From Acidobacteriota bacterium (GTDB lineage: Bacteria > Acidobacteriota > Terriglobia > Acidiferrales > UBA7541), in NCBI GenBank assembly GCA_013289825.1, contig JABCZF010000005.1:122084-186083 (forward strand): a stretch of DNA of 64,000 nucleotides, given 5' to 3'. Below are positions 1 to 9,658 of the stretch, in pieces; position 1 is the first letter of the stretch, and each line of letters opens with the position of its first letter. The notes under the pieces were generated by a model. That model was not told the DNA's origin. It did no database searches and was given only the letters and a program-made list of their open reading frames with translations. The translations under genes were made by a program, and so were the position numbers.

Positions 1-594
1 ATGGTCCGCGATTTTCAGTCCGTCATAGGACGCGAAGCCCGCGAACAGGTTCTCGCCGCCGAAAAACGCCTGCCGACGCATCTTTTCGCCTGCGTCGGGG
101 GCGGTTCTAACGCCATCGGTCTCTTCCACCAGTTTCTCGGCGACCTCTCCGTTAAAATGGTCGGCATCGAAGCCGGCGGCCGCGGCGGCCAGCTCGGCGA
201 ACACGCCGCGCGCCTCGCCTCCGCGCAAGGATTTACCGGCGCGCGTCCCGGCGTACTGCAAGGCACCTACACTTATATTTTGCAAACCGAAGACGGCCAA
301 ATCGCCACTACGCATTCCATCTCCGCCGGCCTCGACTATCCCGCCATCGGCCCTGAGCACGCCTGGCTCGCCGATCAAGGCCGCGCCGAGTACGCCGCCG
401 TCTCCGATTCCGCCGCGCTCGACGCCGCGCGCCTGCTCTCGCGTACCGAAGGCATCATCCCCGCGCTGGAGTCAGCCCACGCTATCGCCGGGCTAATCGA
501 GCGTCTGCCGCGCCTCTCCGCCAACGACCTGGTCATCCTCAACCTCTCCGGGCGCGGCGACAAAGACATGGACACCTATTCGCGCCTGCTCTAA
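1..594 (+). CDS. trpB: Tryptophan synthase beta subunit, 3' part only (5' end lies outside the window)
   Basis: The last 197 residues of TrpB, which joins indole and L-serine to make tryptophan using PLP. The phosphate-cradling glycine loop GGGSNA is at residues 33-38 of the fragment, and the C-terminal SGRGDKD motif characteristic of TrpB is present. Full-length TrpB is about 400 residues, so roughly the first half is upstream of the window; the ATG at base 1 is an internal methionine ([10 protein letters not shown] is a conserved internal TrpB segment). trpA follows after 16 bases, as expected for the alpha2beta2 complex. Confidence 0.97.
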   Translation: MVRDFQSVIGREAREQVLAAEKRLPTHLFACVGGGSNAIGLFHQFLGDLSVKMVGIEAGGRGGQLGEHAARLASAQGFTGARPGVLQGTYTYILQTEDGQIATTHSISAGLDYPAIGPEHAWLADQGRAEYAAVSDSAALDAARLLSRTEGIIPALESAHAIAGLIERLPRLSANDLVILNLSGRGDKDMDTYSRLL

Positions 595-610
595 TCTTTC
601 TTGAAAAACA

Positions 611-1477
611 ATGCCCTTGGCGACCTCCAACTCGACGCGCATCTCCAAACGGTTCGCCGCGCTCCGCGAATCCGGGGAACTCGGCATCGTCGCCTACATC
701 ACTGCAGGCGACCCGACGCTAGATGCCACGCATAAATTCGTTCTGGCCCTCGCCGATGCCGGCGCCGATGTCATAGAACTTGGCATTCCCTTCAGCGATC
801 CCCTCGCTGACGGCCCCACGATTCAGCGCGCCTCCGAGCGTGCTCTGAAAGCCGGCACAACGCTCGCCCAAGTCATCCATTTGGTCCGCGAAATCCGCAA
901 ATCCAGCGAAGTTCCCATGGTGCTCTTCAGCTACTACAATCCCGTCCTGCAACTGGGCCTCGAAAAGTTTGCTTCCAGCGCCGCAACGGCCGGCGCCGAC
1001 GGCGTCCTAATCACCGACCTCACTCCCGAAGAATCGCACGACTATCGCCAGGTTCTAGCCGCGCATCATCTCGACACGATTTTTCTCGGCGCTCCCACCT
1101 CCACCGATGATCGCCTGGCCAAAATCGCCACCGCTTCCTCGGGTTTTCTCTACCTCATCTCGCGCACCGGTGTCACCGGCGCGAAAGACGCCCTCCCCGA
1201 TGATCTCCCCGCTCTGCTGCGCCGGGCCCGTAGTGTCACGCAACTTCCCATCGCCGTCGGTTTCGGCATCTCGCTCCCCGGCCACGTCTCCGTTCTCGGC
1301 GGCCTCGCCGATGCCGCCGTCATAGGCTCCGCCCTGGTCTCCGAAATTGAAAAAGCCACCGCCGCAAATCCCACACCCGCAGGCATTGACGCGGCCGCCA
1401 CGGGCCTCGCCGCTCGCATTCGTTCCCTAAAAGAAGCCGCTCGCCACGGCCTCTCCCGCCGTGAGGTCGCTCCATGA
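611..1477 (+). CDS. trpA: Tryptophan synthase alpha subunit
   Basis: TIM-barrel enzyme that cleaves indole-3-glycerol phosphate and channels indole to TrpB. The catalytic pair is visible: Glu56 in VIELGIPFSDP and Asp67 in PLADGP, spaced 11 residues apart as in the E. coli enzyme (E49/D60). The phosphate-binding end of the barrel is seen in VGFGIS and VIGSAL. At 288 residues the length is slightly above the usual 265-270, from a C-terminal tail. Its stop codon overlaps the chorismate mutase start (ATGA), so the two are probably translationally coupled in an operon with trpB. Confidence 0.97.
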   Translation: MPLATSNSTRISKRFAALRESGELGIVAYITAGDPTLDATHKFVLALADAGADVIELGIPFSDPLADGPTIQRASERALKAGTTLAQVIHLVREIRKSSEVPMVLFSYYNPVLQLGLEKFASSAATAGADGVLITDLTPEESHDYRQVLAAHHLDTIFLGAPTSTDDRLAKIATASSGFLYLISRTGVTGAKDALPDDLPALLRRARSVTQLPIAVGFGISLPGHVSVLGGLADAAVIGSALVSEIEKATAANPTPAGIDAAATGLAARIRSLKEAARHGLSRREVAP

Positions 1478-1779
1478 ATCTCGGCGACTGGCGCCGCCGC
1501 ATCGACGAAATCGACAAAGAGCTTGTCGAGCTTCTCAACGAACGTTCCCGCTGCGCCCTGGAGATCGGCAAGCTGAAACAAGCCGCCAACATTCCGCTCT
1601 ATCAACCGGACCGGGAGAACGAAGTCCTAGCGAACGCCGAACGCACCAACCCCGGCCCGCTCACGGACGCGGCCATCCGCCGCCTTTTCGAACGCATCAT
1701 CGACGAAGCCCGCGCCGCCGAACGCGACGCCATGCACCCGGAGCGTGCCGCTGTGAAGCGACCGAAAGAAGGGAACTAA
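1474..1779 (+). CDS. Chorismate mutase, AroQ type (monofunctional)
   Basis: A 101-residue all-helical AroQ-class chorismate mutase converting chorismate to prephenate, the branch towards phenylalanine and tyrosine. Conserved active-site positions are visible: the first-helix Arg of RRRIDEID, Arg in NERSRCA, Lys in IGKLK and Arg in DREN. It stands alone instead of being fused to prephenate dehydratase or DAHP synthase. The ATG overlaps the trpA stop by four bases. A DAHP synthase and a prephenate dehydrogenase follow, so the locus links trp and tyr branches. Confidence 0.93.
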   Translation: MNLGDWRRRIDEIDKELVELLNERSRCALEIGKLKQAANIPLYQPDRENEVLANAERTNPGPLTDAAIRRLFERIIDEARAAERDAMHPERAAVKRPKEGN

Positions 1780-1832
1780 CGGAACACTCGCGAAGTCTTA
1801 TTCGTTAAGGTTATTTCGTTTTTCTAGTAGGA

Positions 1833-1851
1833 GCCGGGCTTTTAGCCCGGC
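1833..1851. repeat. REP-like G/C hairpin
   Basis: A perfect 8-bp inverted repeat GCCGGGCT/AGCCCGGC around a TTT loop lies between the chorismate mutase and DAHP synthase genes and is preceded by GTAG. Downstream thymines are interrupted (atctttgtc), so termination would be weak. It resembles the other intergenic hairpins at 3800-3818, 5557-5578 and 52045-52066. Confidence 0.6.
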
Positions 1852-1901
1852 ATCTTTGTCGCGTAGAATGCGCTCGAATCGAAAGGGAATCAGAAACTCC
1901 T

Positions 1902-2921
1902 ATGGTCATCGTAATGCAAGAAGGCGCCAACGACGCCCAAATCCAGCACGTCATCGACCGCCTGGTCGCCGCAGGCTTTAACGTTCACCGCTCGACAGGC
2001 GAATCCCACACCGTCCTGGGCGCCGTCGGCGTCCATCGCGATTTCGACCACCGGGACTTCGAGCTCCTCGAAGGCGTGCGCGAAGTCATGCGTATCACGC
2101 AGCCTTTCAAGCTGGCCAGCCGCCAGTTCAAGCCCGAAGGCACTATCGTCGATCTGGGCCGCGGCGTCCGCATCGGCGGCAATGAAGTTGTAGTCGCCGC
2201 AGGCCCCTGCTCCGTCGAATCGCGCGAACAGATTCTTTCCATCGCGGAAAGCGTCGCCAAAGCCGGCGCAAGAATCCTTCGTGCTGGCGCCTTCAAACCG
2301 CGCACCTCACCCTACGCCTTTCAAGGCCTCGGCGAAGAAGGCCTTAAGCTCATGCGCGAAGCCGCCGACAAATACTACCTTTTCACCGTCAGCGAAGTCA
2401 TGGACCTTTCGCAGATTAAAATGATGTCCGAATACGTCGACATCTTCCAGGTGGGCGCCCGCAACATGCAGAATTACTACCTCCTGCGAGCCCTGGGCGA
2501 AATCCGCAAACCAGTCCTACTCAAACGCGGCATGTCCGCCACCATGGAAGAGCTTCTCCTAAGCGCCGAATACATTCTCGCCGGCGGCAACTACAACGTC
2601 ATTCTCTGCGAACGCGGCATCCGTACCTTTGAGACCTACACGCGCAACACCCTGGACATCGCGGCCATACCCGTAATCAAAAAACTTTCGCACCTTCCGA
2701 TGCTGGCTGATCCTTCTCACGGGACCGGCCGCCGCGACAAAGTTCCTCCTATGGCCCGCGCCGCGGTCGCCGCCGGGGCCGACGGCTTACTCATCGAAGT
2801 GCACAACGATCCCGATCACGCGCTCTCCGATGGAGCTCAATCGCTCGAGCCCGAAGCCTTTACCCAGCTCATGGCCGAACTCCGTATCATCGCCCCAGCC
2901 ATCGGCCGCCGCATGGCCTGA
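1902..2921 (+). CDS. aroF: 3-deoxy-7-phosphoheptulonate synthase (DAHP synthase, type I-beta)
   Basis: First enzyme of the shikimate pathway, condensing PEP and erythrose 4-phosphate. An N-terminal ferredoxin-like regulatory domain (about residues 1-70) precedes the barrel, the arrangement known from Thermotoga-type I-beta enzymes, where it mediates aromatic amino acid feedback. The metal-ligand cysteine is in AGPCSVES (Cys103), substrate-binding [10 protein letters not shown] is at 131-140, and the metal-binding histidine is in [11 protein letters not shown]. It sits 3 bases ahead of the prephenate dehydrogenase gene, supporting co-transcription. The function is secure; allosteric behaviour is inferred. 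Confidence 0.95.
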   Translation: MVIVMQEGANDAQIQHVIDRLVAAGFNVHRSTGESHTVLGAVGVHRDFDHRDFELLEGVREVMRITQPFKLASRQFKPEGTIVDLGRGVRIGGNEVVVAAGPCSVESREQILSIAESVAKAGARILRAGAFKPRTSPYAFQGLGEEGLKLMREAADKYYLFTVSEVMDLSQIKMMSEYVDIFQVGARNMQNYYLLRALGEIRKPVLLKRGMSATMEELLLSAEYILAGGNYNVILCERGIRTFETYTRNTLDIAAIPVIKKLSHLPMLADPSHGTGRRDKVPPMARAAVAAGADGLLIEVHNDPDHALSDGAQSLEPEAFTQLMAELRIIAPAIGRRMA

Positions 2922-2924
2922 TTC

Positions 2925-3800
2925 ATGCCCTCCGCCCACCTTATTCATCGCGTCACCATACTCGGCACCGGTCTGATCGGCGGTTCCTTTGCTCTCGCCC
3001 TCCGCAAATACACCTCAGATATCCACATCGCCGGCTGGGATCGCCCTGAAATCATCTTCGAAGCGCAATCTCGCGGCGCCATTGACCACGCTTTCTCCGG
3101 CGAACTCGCCCTGGCCTTGGAGAACACCGAGCTCGTCTACATCGCGCTTCCGATCGGCGCCACGGTCAATCTTCTCCCAGAAGTTGCACGCCTAGCTTTG
3201 CCCCACACTCTGATTACCGACGCTTGCAGCACAAAAGTCCGCATCACCGAAGACGCCGCCGCTCTCTTCCCCAAGGACTCCACAAAATTCTTCCTCGGCG
3301 GGCATCCCATGGCCGGCAGGGAACTATCCGGCATCGCCCATGCCGACGCCGACCTCTTCCGCAACAACACCTACGCCCTGATCGGCGCATCTTCGGATCA
3401 AACCGACCCCCGCATCTCCGCCTTCGTCAAAATCCTGGAAAAAATCGGCGCGCGCCCTCTCTGGCTAGGCGCACAGCAGCACGACTACGCCGTCGGCCTA
3501 ACCTCCCATCTTCCTCAACTAACTGCCGTAGCCCTCGCCTCGTTCCTCTACGATCATCTCGACGAAAACGGGCTCCCCATCACGCTGGCCGGGCCCGGTC
3601 TGCGCGACTCTCTCCGCCTGGCGGGCAGTCCCTACTCCACCTGGCGCGACATCGTCCTGACCAACAAAGAAGTCCTCTCCGCCGCCCTCGATCTCTTCGC
3701 CCGCCGCCTCGACGATCTCCGCGAACGCCTGGCCACCCGCGACCTGGAAGCAGACTTCGACGCCGCCAACGAACTCTACAAACTCCTTCGCTCCCTGTAG
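2925..3800 (+). CDS. tyrA: Prephenate dehydrogenase
   Basis: NAD(P)-dependent oxidative decarboxylase of prephenate (or arogenate) on the tyrosine branch. The Rossmann glycine motif GTGLIGG is at residues 14-20; DACSTKV, GGHPMAG and the HDYAVGLTSHLPQL segment match the TyrA active-site region. It is 291 residues with no fused chorismate mutase, which is encoded separately three genes upstream, and no ACT domain, so feedback control may act on the DAHP synthase. It starts 3 bases after the aroF stop. Confidence 0.95.
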   Translation: MPSAHLIHRVTILGTGLIGGSFALALRKYTSDIHIAGWDRPEIIFEAQSRGAIDHAFSGELALALENTELVYIALPIGATVNLLPEVARLALPHTLITDACSTKVRITEDAAALFPKDSTKFFLGGHPMAGRELSGIAHADADLFRNNTYALIGASSDQTDPRISAFVKILEKIGARPLWLGAQQHDYAVGLTSHLPQLTAVALASFLYDHLDENGLPITLAGPGLRDSLRLAGSPYSTWRDIVLTNKEVLSAALDLFARRLDDLRERLATRDLEADFDAANELYKLLRSL

Positions 3801-3818
3801 CGGGCCTGCCCCGCCCGC
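3800..3818. repeat. G/C hairpin at the end of tyrA
   Basis: The inverted repeat GCGGGC/GCCCGC with a 7-base loop begins at the last base of the tyrA stop codon and is preceded by GTAG. No thymine run follows, so it fits the REP-like family better than an intrinsic terminator. Confidence 0.45.
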
Positions 3819-3863
3819 TGCACGACGCCAATCCGTTTTCCACAGTCTTTGCTCGGCTTTCTC

Positions 3864-5420
3864 CTACCACGCCCCCTCCTTCCTCCCCACCCACCAGACG
3901 ACCCCGATCGACGCCGTCTGCTGTTCCTTGCTCAGCACTCCGTTCTTATCCGTAAAAAAGGACGGCTGGTTCGAGAAGTCCCGCCGCCACTCATAGCGCA
4001 TCAAAAACCCCTCGGAAAGTTTGTAATCGAAGGTGGCCGTCGTTTCCTTCAAAGCCTGGGTGATCCCGCTGAATAGTCCGCCGCGATCCGAGAGATACTC
4101 CACTCGCCCGGCCACGGCGAACTTCGGTGTAAATTGGTACTTCGCGTAACCAGTCCCTCCCGTGACGTGCGAAGGCGACGAAGACTCTCCCGGGGCGGTA
4201 TTCTTCCACAAGCGCTCGATCACGTAGTCGCCTTCGAGCGCAAACGTCAGCTTTGGCGACGTCTGCCAGCTCACGTAGGTGTCAAAAATGTGCAGCTTCC
4301 CGTCGGGCGCCGGTGAAATTGCCTGAAACGCTAGCCCCGGCTGAACCGGGATCGGTCCGCTCGAGGACACCACATTACGGTCGGGATGTTCCTGCCCCAG
4401 GTAGTAATTCACGTTCCAGGTGATGGTTTTGCGCGGCGTGGCCGTGAACCCAAACAGCTCATCCTTAAACCCGTTCGTGGCTTCCGCCTGATTTGTGCCA
4501 TTCACCAGCCAGTAGTTCAAGGTCAGCTCATCATTCACCTTGTAGCTGGCCCGCACACCCATGTGATAAAACGGCAAAAAATCGAACCAATACGCCCGCG
4601 AATAATTCATCTGGTCTTTGGTGTAGTTTCCTTCGATTCCGATCGAGCTTCCCCATTTCCCCACATCCAATGTCAATCCGCTGCCAATCGGAGCCACCCA
4701 CGTTCCATAAGCCTGAAATATATTTCGATAAATCTCCGGCCGCGGTTCGTTGGCCGGATTTCCCTGCAAGGTGTCCGTGGCCTGCCCGAATTGCAGGTCG
4801 AGGCGCACTCCAAACGGCCGTCCAGCGGACACATCGGGAGCGCGCTCGAAAACTACGTCAGCTTGATTCAAACTGATGTTGTTGCTCAAAACGTCGTACG
4901 CACGCAGCGCGTTCACCCGCCCGACCGGGCTATTGAAATTGAACGAATAATATTCATCCAAGGCAAAATTCAGCGTCGCTCCGTGCAGGTAGTCAGGAAT
5001 GGCCCGGTCCACCGCGTTTGCGGATTCATGGGGTGCTTCGGAGGAGGCACTCTGCGGGCGCGTGGGCGCTGTTGCCGGGGCCCCCACACCGGCAGCGGCC
5101 GTGGACGCCGGCGAAGTCGTCACCGCGTCTCGACTGGCAGCTGTCCCCCCGCCTCCAACGGATGCGTCTCTCGCAATCCTCTCTGCCGGAAGAGCCTGCC
5201 GCTGTTTCAGCTCGTTTTCTAGTTCCGTGACGCGCGTCAGCAAGCTCTCCACCACCTCGCGCAACTGTTTCACTTCCTCCGCCGATGCGGGCGCTGAATT
5301 GCTTGCCTGCGCTCGTCCTGCCGGACACCACACCACCAGCGCGAGACACATCCCAACCATGCAGCGCAGCGAATTTTTGAAGATCAGCGTGGGGCCGCTG
5401 TGTGAGGTGTGTTTGATCAT
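3864..5420 (-). CDS. Outer-membrane beta-barrel porin (BBP2-like family)
   Basis: A 518-residue exported protein, probably a porin. The frame stays open to 5594, but the ATG at 5420 is chosen because it gives a proper signal peptide (MIKHTSHSG... hydrophobic stretch ...GRAQA). After cleavage comes a short coiled segment (EEVKQLREVVESLLTRVTE), a Pro/Ala/Ser linker, then a barrel of alternating aromatic-rich strands (DEYYSFNFNSPVGRVN, GVRLDLQFGQATD) ending in the strand IGVVWWVGR. The leading coiled coil plus barrel is typical of acidobacterial BBP2 proteins. The substrate is unknown. Confidence 0.8.
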   Translation of the reverse strand: MIKHTSHSGPTLIFKNSLRCMVGMCLALVVWCPAGRAQASNSAPASAEEVKQLREVVESLLTRVTELENELKQRQALPAERIARDASVGGGGTAASRDAVTTSPASTAAAGVGAPATAPTRPQSASSEAPHESANAVDRAIPDYLHGATLNFALDEYYSFNFNSPVGRVNALRAYDVLSNNISLNQADVVFERAPDVSAGRPFGVRLDLQFGQATDTLQGNPANEPRPEIYRNIFQAYGTWVAPIGSGLTLDVGKWGSSIGIEGNYTKDQMNYSRAYWFDFLPFYHMGVRASYKVNDELTLNYWLVNGTNQAEATNGFKDELFGFTATPRKTITWNVNYYLGQEHPDRNVVSSSGPIPVQPGLAFQAISPAPDGKLHIFDTYVSWQTSPKLTFALEGDYVIERLWKNTAPGESSSPSHVTGGTGYAKYQFTPKFAVAGRVEYLSDRGGLFSGITQALKETTATFDYKLSEGFLMRYEWRRDFSNQPSFFTDKNGVLSKEQQTASIGVVWWVGRKEGAW

Positions 5421-5556
5421 GAGGAGGCTTCTTTCCCGGCTGGTATCGACTATCTCCAGCCGCGGTACCGCCCCCGATTTGTAGCATGAATTGCTTCGTT
5501 TTTCGTAAAGCCGGACGCGTTCGAGCATCCCGATCGAAGGCGTCGTCAGCCAAGTG

Positions 5557-5578
5557 GGTCCGCCCTCTGAGGCGGACC
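5557..5578. repeat. REP-like hairpin with CTCTGA loop
   Basis: A perfect 8-bp stem GGTCCGCC/GGCGGACC around the loop CTCTGA lies upstream of the porin gene. The same loop and architecture recur at 52045-52066, about 46 kb away, so this is a dispersed repeat rather than a gene-specific operator. Confidence 0.6.
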
Positions 5579-5695
5579 GCTGGCGCAACTCCAAATTAGC
5601 CGCGCGCTCTACGGTAACTTTTTACACTGGCCTCGCGTATCCATCTTCAAGCCAGCACGCCACTGTCACTTGTGCTGCCCGGATGGATCCTGCCG

Positions 5696-6145
5696 ATGTC
5701 TGAGATGCAAACCGCTGACCAAGTCTCGCTCGCAAATTCCCACTCTGCACCGCTGGCAACTACGGCGTTCCCCTGGTGGCTCCAAACGATAGTGTTCCTT
5801 GGCGCGCTACTCATGGGCGCTGGCGCTCTCATCGCGCTGCTAAATCCCGCGATGCTCGTCTCGCCCCACGACGAAATCAACGCAGCCGTTCACGTTTACG
5901 CGGGCTACCTCTTCTCGCGCAATGCCGCGCTAGCCATTTTGCTGGTAGCCTCGATGATCTTCCGAGCCAAAGGCACTCTGAATGCCCTGATCTTGCTAAC
6001 CGCCTTCGTTCAATTGTTGGACGCCGCCGTGGACTGCATGGAAGGCCGATGGGTCATCGTTCCCGGAGTTCTAGTCTTTGCCTTACTGTTCCTGCTGGCT
6101 TCCGCCCGCCTCCGAAGTCATCTCTTCTGGCGGAAGGAAGCGTAG
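5696..6145 (+). CDS. Hypothetical four-helix integral membrane protein
   Basis: 149 residues with four hydrophobic segments (around WWLQTIVFLGALLMGAGALI, NAALAILLVASMIF, TLNALILLTAFVQLL and VPGVLVFALLFLLASA) and a basic C-terminus (RLRSHLFWRKEA), pointing to the inner membrane. The ATG at 5696 is preferred over the ATG at 5672 because it places a polar N-terminus before the first helix. No family recognised. It is convergent with the GH3 gene and divergent from the porin. Confidence 0.65.
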   Translation: MSEMQTADQVSLANSHSAPLATTAFPWWLQTIVFLGALLMGAGALIALLNPAMLVSPHDEINAAVHVYAGYLFSRNAALAILLVASMIFRAKGTLNALILLTAFVQLLDAAVDCMEGRWVIVPGVLVFALLFLLASARLRSHLFWRKEA

Positions 6146-6225
6146 CGCTAAGACCAAAACCCGTCGTCGACCGCACCGGTCGGGCACACCACACCCAGCC
6201 CCACCCCCACGAGTTTTTCTCTCAA

Positions 6226-8487
6226 CTATTTCAGGTTGGCCTTCTCAACCAAGGGCAGATTCTGCGAAGATCCGCCCACCATAAACGTGTAGGCGCCAGG
6301 CACCAATTTCCATCCGCTCGCAGCCTCATCATAAATCGACAAATATTTCGGATCGACGCTCACACTCACGTCCTTACTCTCTCCCGCCTTCAACCACACC
6401 TTGCTCCACCCCACCAAGCGCTTCGGGGGCTCACCCGCATCAGCAGGCAGCGCCGCATACACTTCTGCAATTTCCCCTCCCGTACGTGACCCGGTGTTCT
6501 TCACCGTAAAGCTCACGGCGGTTTCTTTCCCCGCCGTCACTTTCAACCCCGAATATGCAAAGGTCGTGTATGACAGCCCATATCCAAATGGAAACAGAAC
6601 CGCCTTCTTTTCCGCGTCATACCACTTGTATCCAACCTTCAATCCCTCGTCATACTTCACGCTGAACGTCGCCTTCGCCTCACCCGTCTTCATCACCGCG
6701 GCTTCACCCGTCTCCCCCGGCCCCGGCTTCGTCAGATGTGGATGCGGCAAGTCCACCTCGTTTGCGGGAAACGTCATCGGCAGCTTCGCGCTCGGATTCA
6801 CGTCGCCGCTCAAAATGTTCACGACGGCGTCCGCACCTTTGCTGCCTCCGTACCACGCTTCCAAAACTGCGCCCACCTTATCAAGCCATGGCATGGTCAC
6901 GGCTGTTCCCGTTTCCAGCACTACGATCGTTTTCGGGTTTGCTGCCGCCACCTGCTCGATCAGCTCGTCCTGCTTCACGGGCAGCGACAAATTCGGCAGA
7001 TCCATTCCTTCGCTTTCCCACTGGTAGGCGAACACAATCGCAATATCCGAATTCTTTGCCAGTGCTGCTGCGCTCGCTGGGTTCGCGCCCGAATCAAACT
7101 GCACCTTAGCCGCCGGGAACTTTGCTTCGAGCACCTTTATGGGCGACGGCGGGAACCACACTTGCGCCTGCCATCCCGCCGACGGCCTCCCCGGCGCGTC
7201 CACCTGCGCTGAGCCCCCTCCCGACATCATGCCCTCATTCGCGTGCGGCCCAATGACCGCTATCGAGTGCACCGCTCCTGCACCGAGCGGCAACAGCCCG
7301 TCGTTCTTCAGCAGCACGGCGCTTTGTTCCTCAATCTTCCGCGCCGTCTCCAGTCCACCCTCGACGTCCGCCACGCCCTTCTGCGTCGGATGATCGACAA
7401 TCCCGCACAGAAACTCCGACCGCAGCACGCGCCGCACGTGGTCATCGAGCTCCGCTGTCGAAACCTTTCCCGCCTCTACCGCCGCTTTCAGCTTGGCTCC
7501 AAAAAACTCATCGAGCGGTTCTTCATTGTCCAAACCTGCTGCCGATGCCTTCACCGTGCTGTGCGTTCCGCCCCAATCCGAAACCACAAACCCCTTGAAT
7601 CCCCACTCGTTCTTCAAAACATCCATCAGCAAATATTTATTCTCGCAGGCAAAAACCCCGTTCACCGCGTTATACGAGCACATCACCGCTCCGGGATTCG
7701 CAATCCCCACGCCAATTTCGAACGCCAGCAAATCGCCTTCCCGCAGCGCCCGCTTGCCGATCATCGAGTCCACTTCGTTCCGCCCGCTCTCCTGATCGTT
7801 CACCGCGTAGTGCTTGATGTCGCCAATCACGTGCTGCGCCTGCTCGCACTTCATCAAATTCCCGACCAGCGTTCCCGCCAGAACCGGATCCTCGCCCAAA
7901 TACTCGAACGTTCTGCCGTTCCTCGGCTCGCGCGTGATATTCACCCCACCGCCCAGAGTCATGTTGTATCCTTGCGCGCGCAACTCCTTCCCGATGACCG
8001 TCCCGTACGCGCACGCCGCTTCGGAATCCCAGCTTGCCGCGGCCGCTAGGTTCGCCGGGAGCGCCGTCGAATACCGCCCGTTCTCCGCGCTGCTCCGCAC
8101 TCCGTACGCCGCATCGCTAATCTGGATGATCGGAATCCCCAGCCGCGGCACGCCAAGCACAAATCCCGCCCCGCCGTTTCCTAGTTCTGGCTCCGGATTC
8201 TGGACCTCCCTCGGCCAGCCGGGCATGCCCATCCCGTGCAACAGGTCAATTTTCTCGTCGAGCGTCATCTCCTTCAGCACCATGTTGGCGCGCTCGTCCG
8301 GCGAAAGACTCGCGTCCATCCACGGATGGTTCCGGTCTTCTTTCACCGGTTGCCCGTGCATGCGGTGTTGCGCCCAGACCGTTGTGGCCACTCCTGCCAA
8401 GATTGCCGTCAGGCACGCGGCCAGGACACCAAATCCCATCGTTACGGAAGCTCTCGTCCGCGAACGCCACAACTCATTCATGTTCAT
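6226..8487 (-). CDS. Secreted beta-glucosidase-like glycoside hydrolase, family GH3
   Basis: 753-residue GH3 enzyme expected to release sugars from the non-reducing end of beta-glucosides or xylosides. A signal peptide (cleavage near VWAQ) precedes the GH3 N-terminal barrel. The catalytic aspartate nucleophile is in [12 protein letters not shown], the acid/base glutamate probably in WESEGMD of the second domain, and a fibronectin-III-like domain closes the protein ([19 protein letters not shown]). The start at 8487 is chosen because GAGG lies 9 bases upstream; the frame is open to 8676. A perfect palindrome at 8524-8535 sits in the promoter region. Confidence 0.9.
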   Translation of the reverse strand: MNMNELWRSRTRASVTMGFGVLAACLTAILAGVATTVWAQHRMHGQPVKEDRNHPWMDASLSPDERANMVLKEMTLDEKIDLLHGMGMPGWPREVQNPEPELGNGGAGFVLGVPRLGIPIIQISDAAYGVRSSAENGRYSTALPANLAAAASWDSEAACAYGTVIGKELRAQGYNMTLGGGVNITREPRNGRTFEYLGEDPVLAGTLVGNLMKCEQAQHVIGDIKHYAVNDQESGRNEVDSMIGKRALREGDLLAFEIGVGIANPGAVMCSYNAVNGVFACENKYLLMDVLKNEWGFKGFVVSDWGGTHSTVKASAAGLDNEEPLDEFFGAKLKAAVEAGKVSTAELDDHVRRVLRSEFLCGIVDHPTQKGVADVEGGLETARKIEEQSAVLLKNDGLLPLGAGAVHSIAVIGPHANEGMMSGGGSAQVDAPGRPSAGWQAQVWFPPSPIKVLEAKFPAAKVQFDSGANPASAAALAKNSDIAIVFAYQWESEGMDLPNLSLPVKQDELIEQVAAANPKTIVVLETGTAVTMPWLDKVGAVLEAWYGGSKGADAVVNILSGDVNPSAKLPMTFPANEVDLPHPHLTKPGPGETGEAAVMKTGEAKATFSVKYDEGLKVGYKWYDAEKKAVLFPFGYGLSYTTFAYSGLKVTAGKETAVSFTVKNTGSRTGGEIAEVYAALPADAGEPPKRLVGWSKVWLKAGESKDVSVSVDPKYLSIYDEAASGWKLVPGAYTFMVGGSSQNLPLVEKANLK

Positions 8488-8523
8488 CAGGACCATCCTC
8501 GACCATGGATTAAATGCCACTAT

Positions 8524-8535
8524 AATATCGATATT
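8524..8535. promoter_or_regulatory. Perfect 12-bp A/T palindrome upstream of the GH3 gene
   Basis: AATATCGATATT reads identically on both strands and lies about 40 bases upstream of the GH3 start, overlapping where a -10 box for the minus strand would sit (TATAGT/GATATT candidates). It could be an operator; there is no direct evidence and no second copy was found. Confidence 0.3.
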
Positions 8536-8722
8536 TTTGATTAAAGCCACAACCAAAACACCCCAGCGGACGTCCCACAATGGCCCTCCTCTCGTCCTAC
8601 CTCGTCCTGGGGGGCCCGCCACAGACTTCGCGCATCTCGCCTCTTGGGGTAGACTGCTCCTCGGTAGCGGTAGCACCGGCTTCGCCTATACGCCTTTCTC
8701 TGCCGCCGCCGGGATCTCCGCC

Positions 8723-9418
8723 ATGGACAAACGCATCGCCTCGGCCGACGCAGCCATCGCTAATCTTACCGATGGCGCCACCATCCTAATGGGCGGCTTC
8801 GGCCTCTGCGGCATCCCGGAAAACCTAATCGCCGCGGTCCGCCGCAAAGGCACAAAAAATCTCACCATCGTCAGCAACAATGCCGGCATCGACGACTTCG
8901 GCATCGGCGTCCTGCTGCAAAATCGGCAGGTAAAAAAAATGGTCTCCACGTACGTCGGCGAAAACAAACTCTTCGAGCAATTAGTCCTCGGCGGGGAGCT
9001 CGAAGTCGAGCTGAATCCGCAAGGCACCCTGGCCGAACGCCTACGCGCGGGCGGCGCCGGCATTCCCGCCTTCTACACGCCCACCGGTGTAGGGACCATG
9101 GTCGCCGAAGGCAAAGAAACGCGCGACTTCGATGGCCGCCAATACCTCCTCGAGCGCGCCATCCGTGGCAACTTCGCCTTCATCAAAGCCTCGAAAGGCG
9201 ACCGCTGGGGCAATCTCATCTACCGCAAAACCGCGCGCAACTTCAATCCCATGATGGCCACTGCCGCTGATTACGTGGTCGCCGAAGTCGAAGAACTAGT
9301 CGACCTTGGCCAACTCGATCCGAATCACGTGCACACCCCCGGCATCTTCGTGGACGCCATCCTCGAAGGCGCTGCATACGAGAAACGCATCGAACGCCGC
9401 ACCCTGAGAAAAACGTAG
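8723..9418 (+). CDS. scoA: 3-oxoacid CoA-transferase subunit A
   Basis: 231-residue alpha subunit of a succinyl-CoA:3-ketoacid (or acetate/acetoacetate) CoA-transferase. The N-terminal glycine-rich segment [14 protein letters not shown] and the following [15 protein letters not shown] are classic for subunit A, as is [18 protein letters not shown] near the end. The frame runs open from 7814, but only the part from the ATG at 8723 is SCOT-like; the rest is antisense to GH3. Unusually, subunit B is not next door but at 11657, after three unrelated genes. Confidence 0.93.
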   Translation: MDKRIASADAAIANLTDGATILMGGFGLCGIPENLIAAVRRKGTKNLTIVSNNAGIDDFGIGVLLQNRQVKKMVSTYVGENKLFEQLVLGGELEVELNPQGTLAERLRAGGAGIPAFYTPTGVGTMVAEGKETRDFDGRQYLLERAIRGNFAFIKASKGDRWGNLIYRKTARNFNPMMATAADYVVAEVEELVDLGQLDPNHVHTPGIFVDAILEGAAYEKRIERRTLRKT

Positions 9419-9419
9419 C

Positions 9420-9650
9420 ATGCGAGACTTTATTCCCGCCGCGACTCTCTTGTTTGCCGAAATCCTGATGGTCGCCGGCGGCATGCTGATGTATCGATTG
9501 GTCTCAGGAAATATCATTAAGCGCAATATGCTGGCGAAAGTAGTACGCCAGGAAGGCCCTGGGGACTACTGGCGGGCGATCGCGTTGCCCTTTTTTTGTT
9601 CTTGTCTGCTACCGTTCGTGTGCTACAAGCGTTCTGGTTTGAAGCGCTGA
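9420..9650 (+). CDS. Small two-helix membrane protein
   Basis: 76 residues beginning one base after the scoA stop (TAG C ATG), consistent with coupled translation. Two hydrophobic helices (TLLFAEILMVAGGMLMYRL and the C-terminal AIALPFFCSCLLPFVCY) flank a short loop containing GPGDYW, a pattern seen in many small bacterial membrane proteins. No function can be assigned. The gene ends 8 bases before the ATG of the M28 protein. Confidence 0.5.
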   Translation: MRDFIPAATLLFAEILMVAGGMLMYRLVSGNIIKRNMLAKVVRQEGPGDYWRAIALPFFCSCLLPFVCYKRSGLKR

Positions 9651-9658
9651 ACAGACCT

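Noticed and set aside
7814..8722. Long N-terminal extension of the scoA frame
   Set aside because: The extension is antisense to the GH3 gene; SCOT homology begins at the ATG at 8723.
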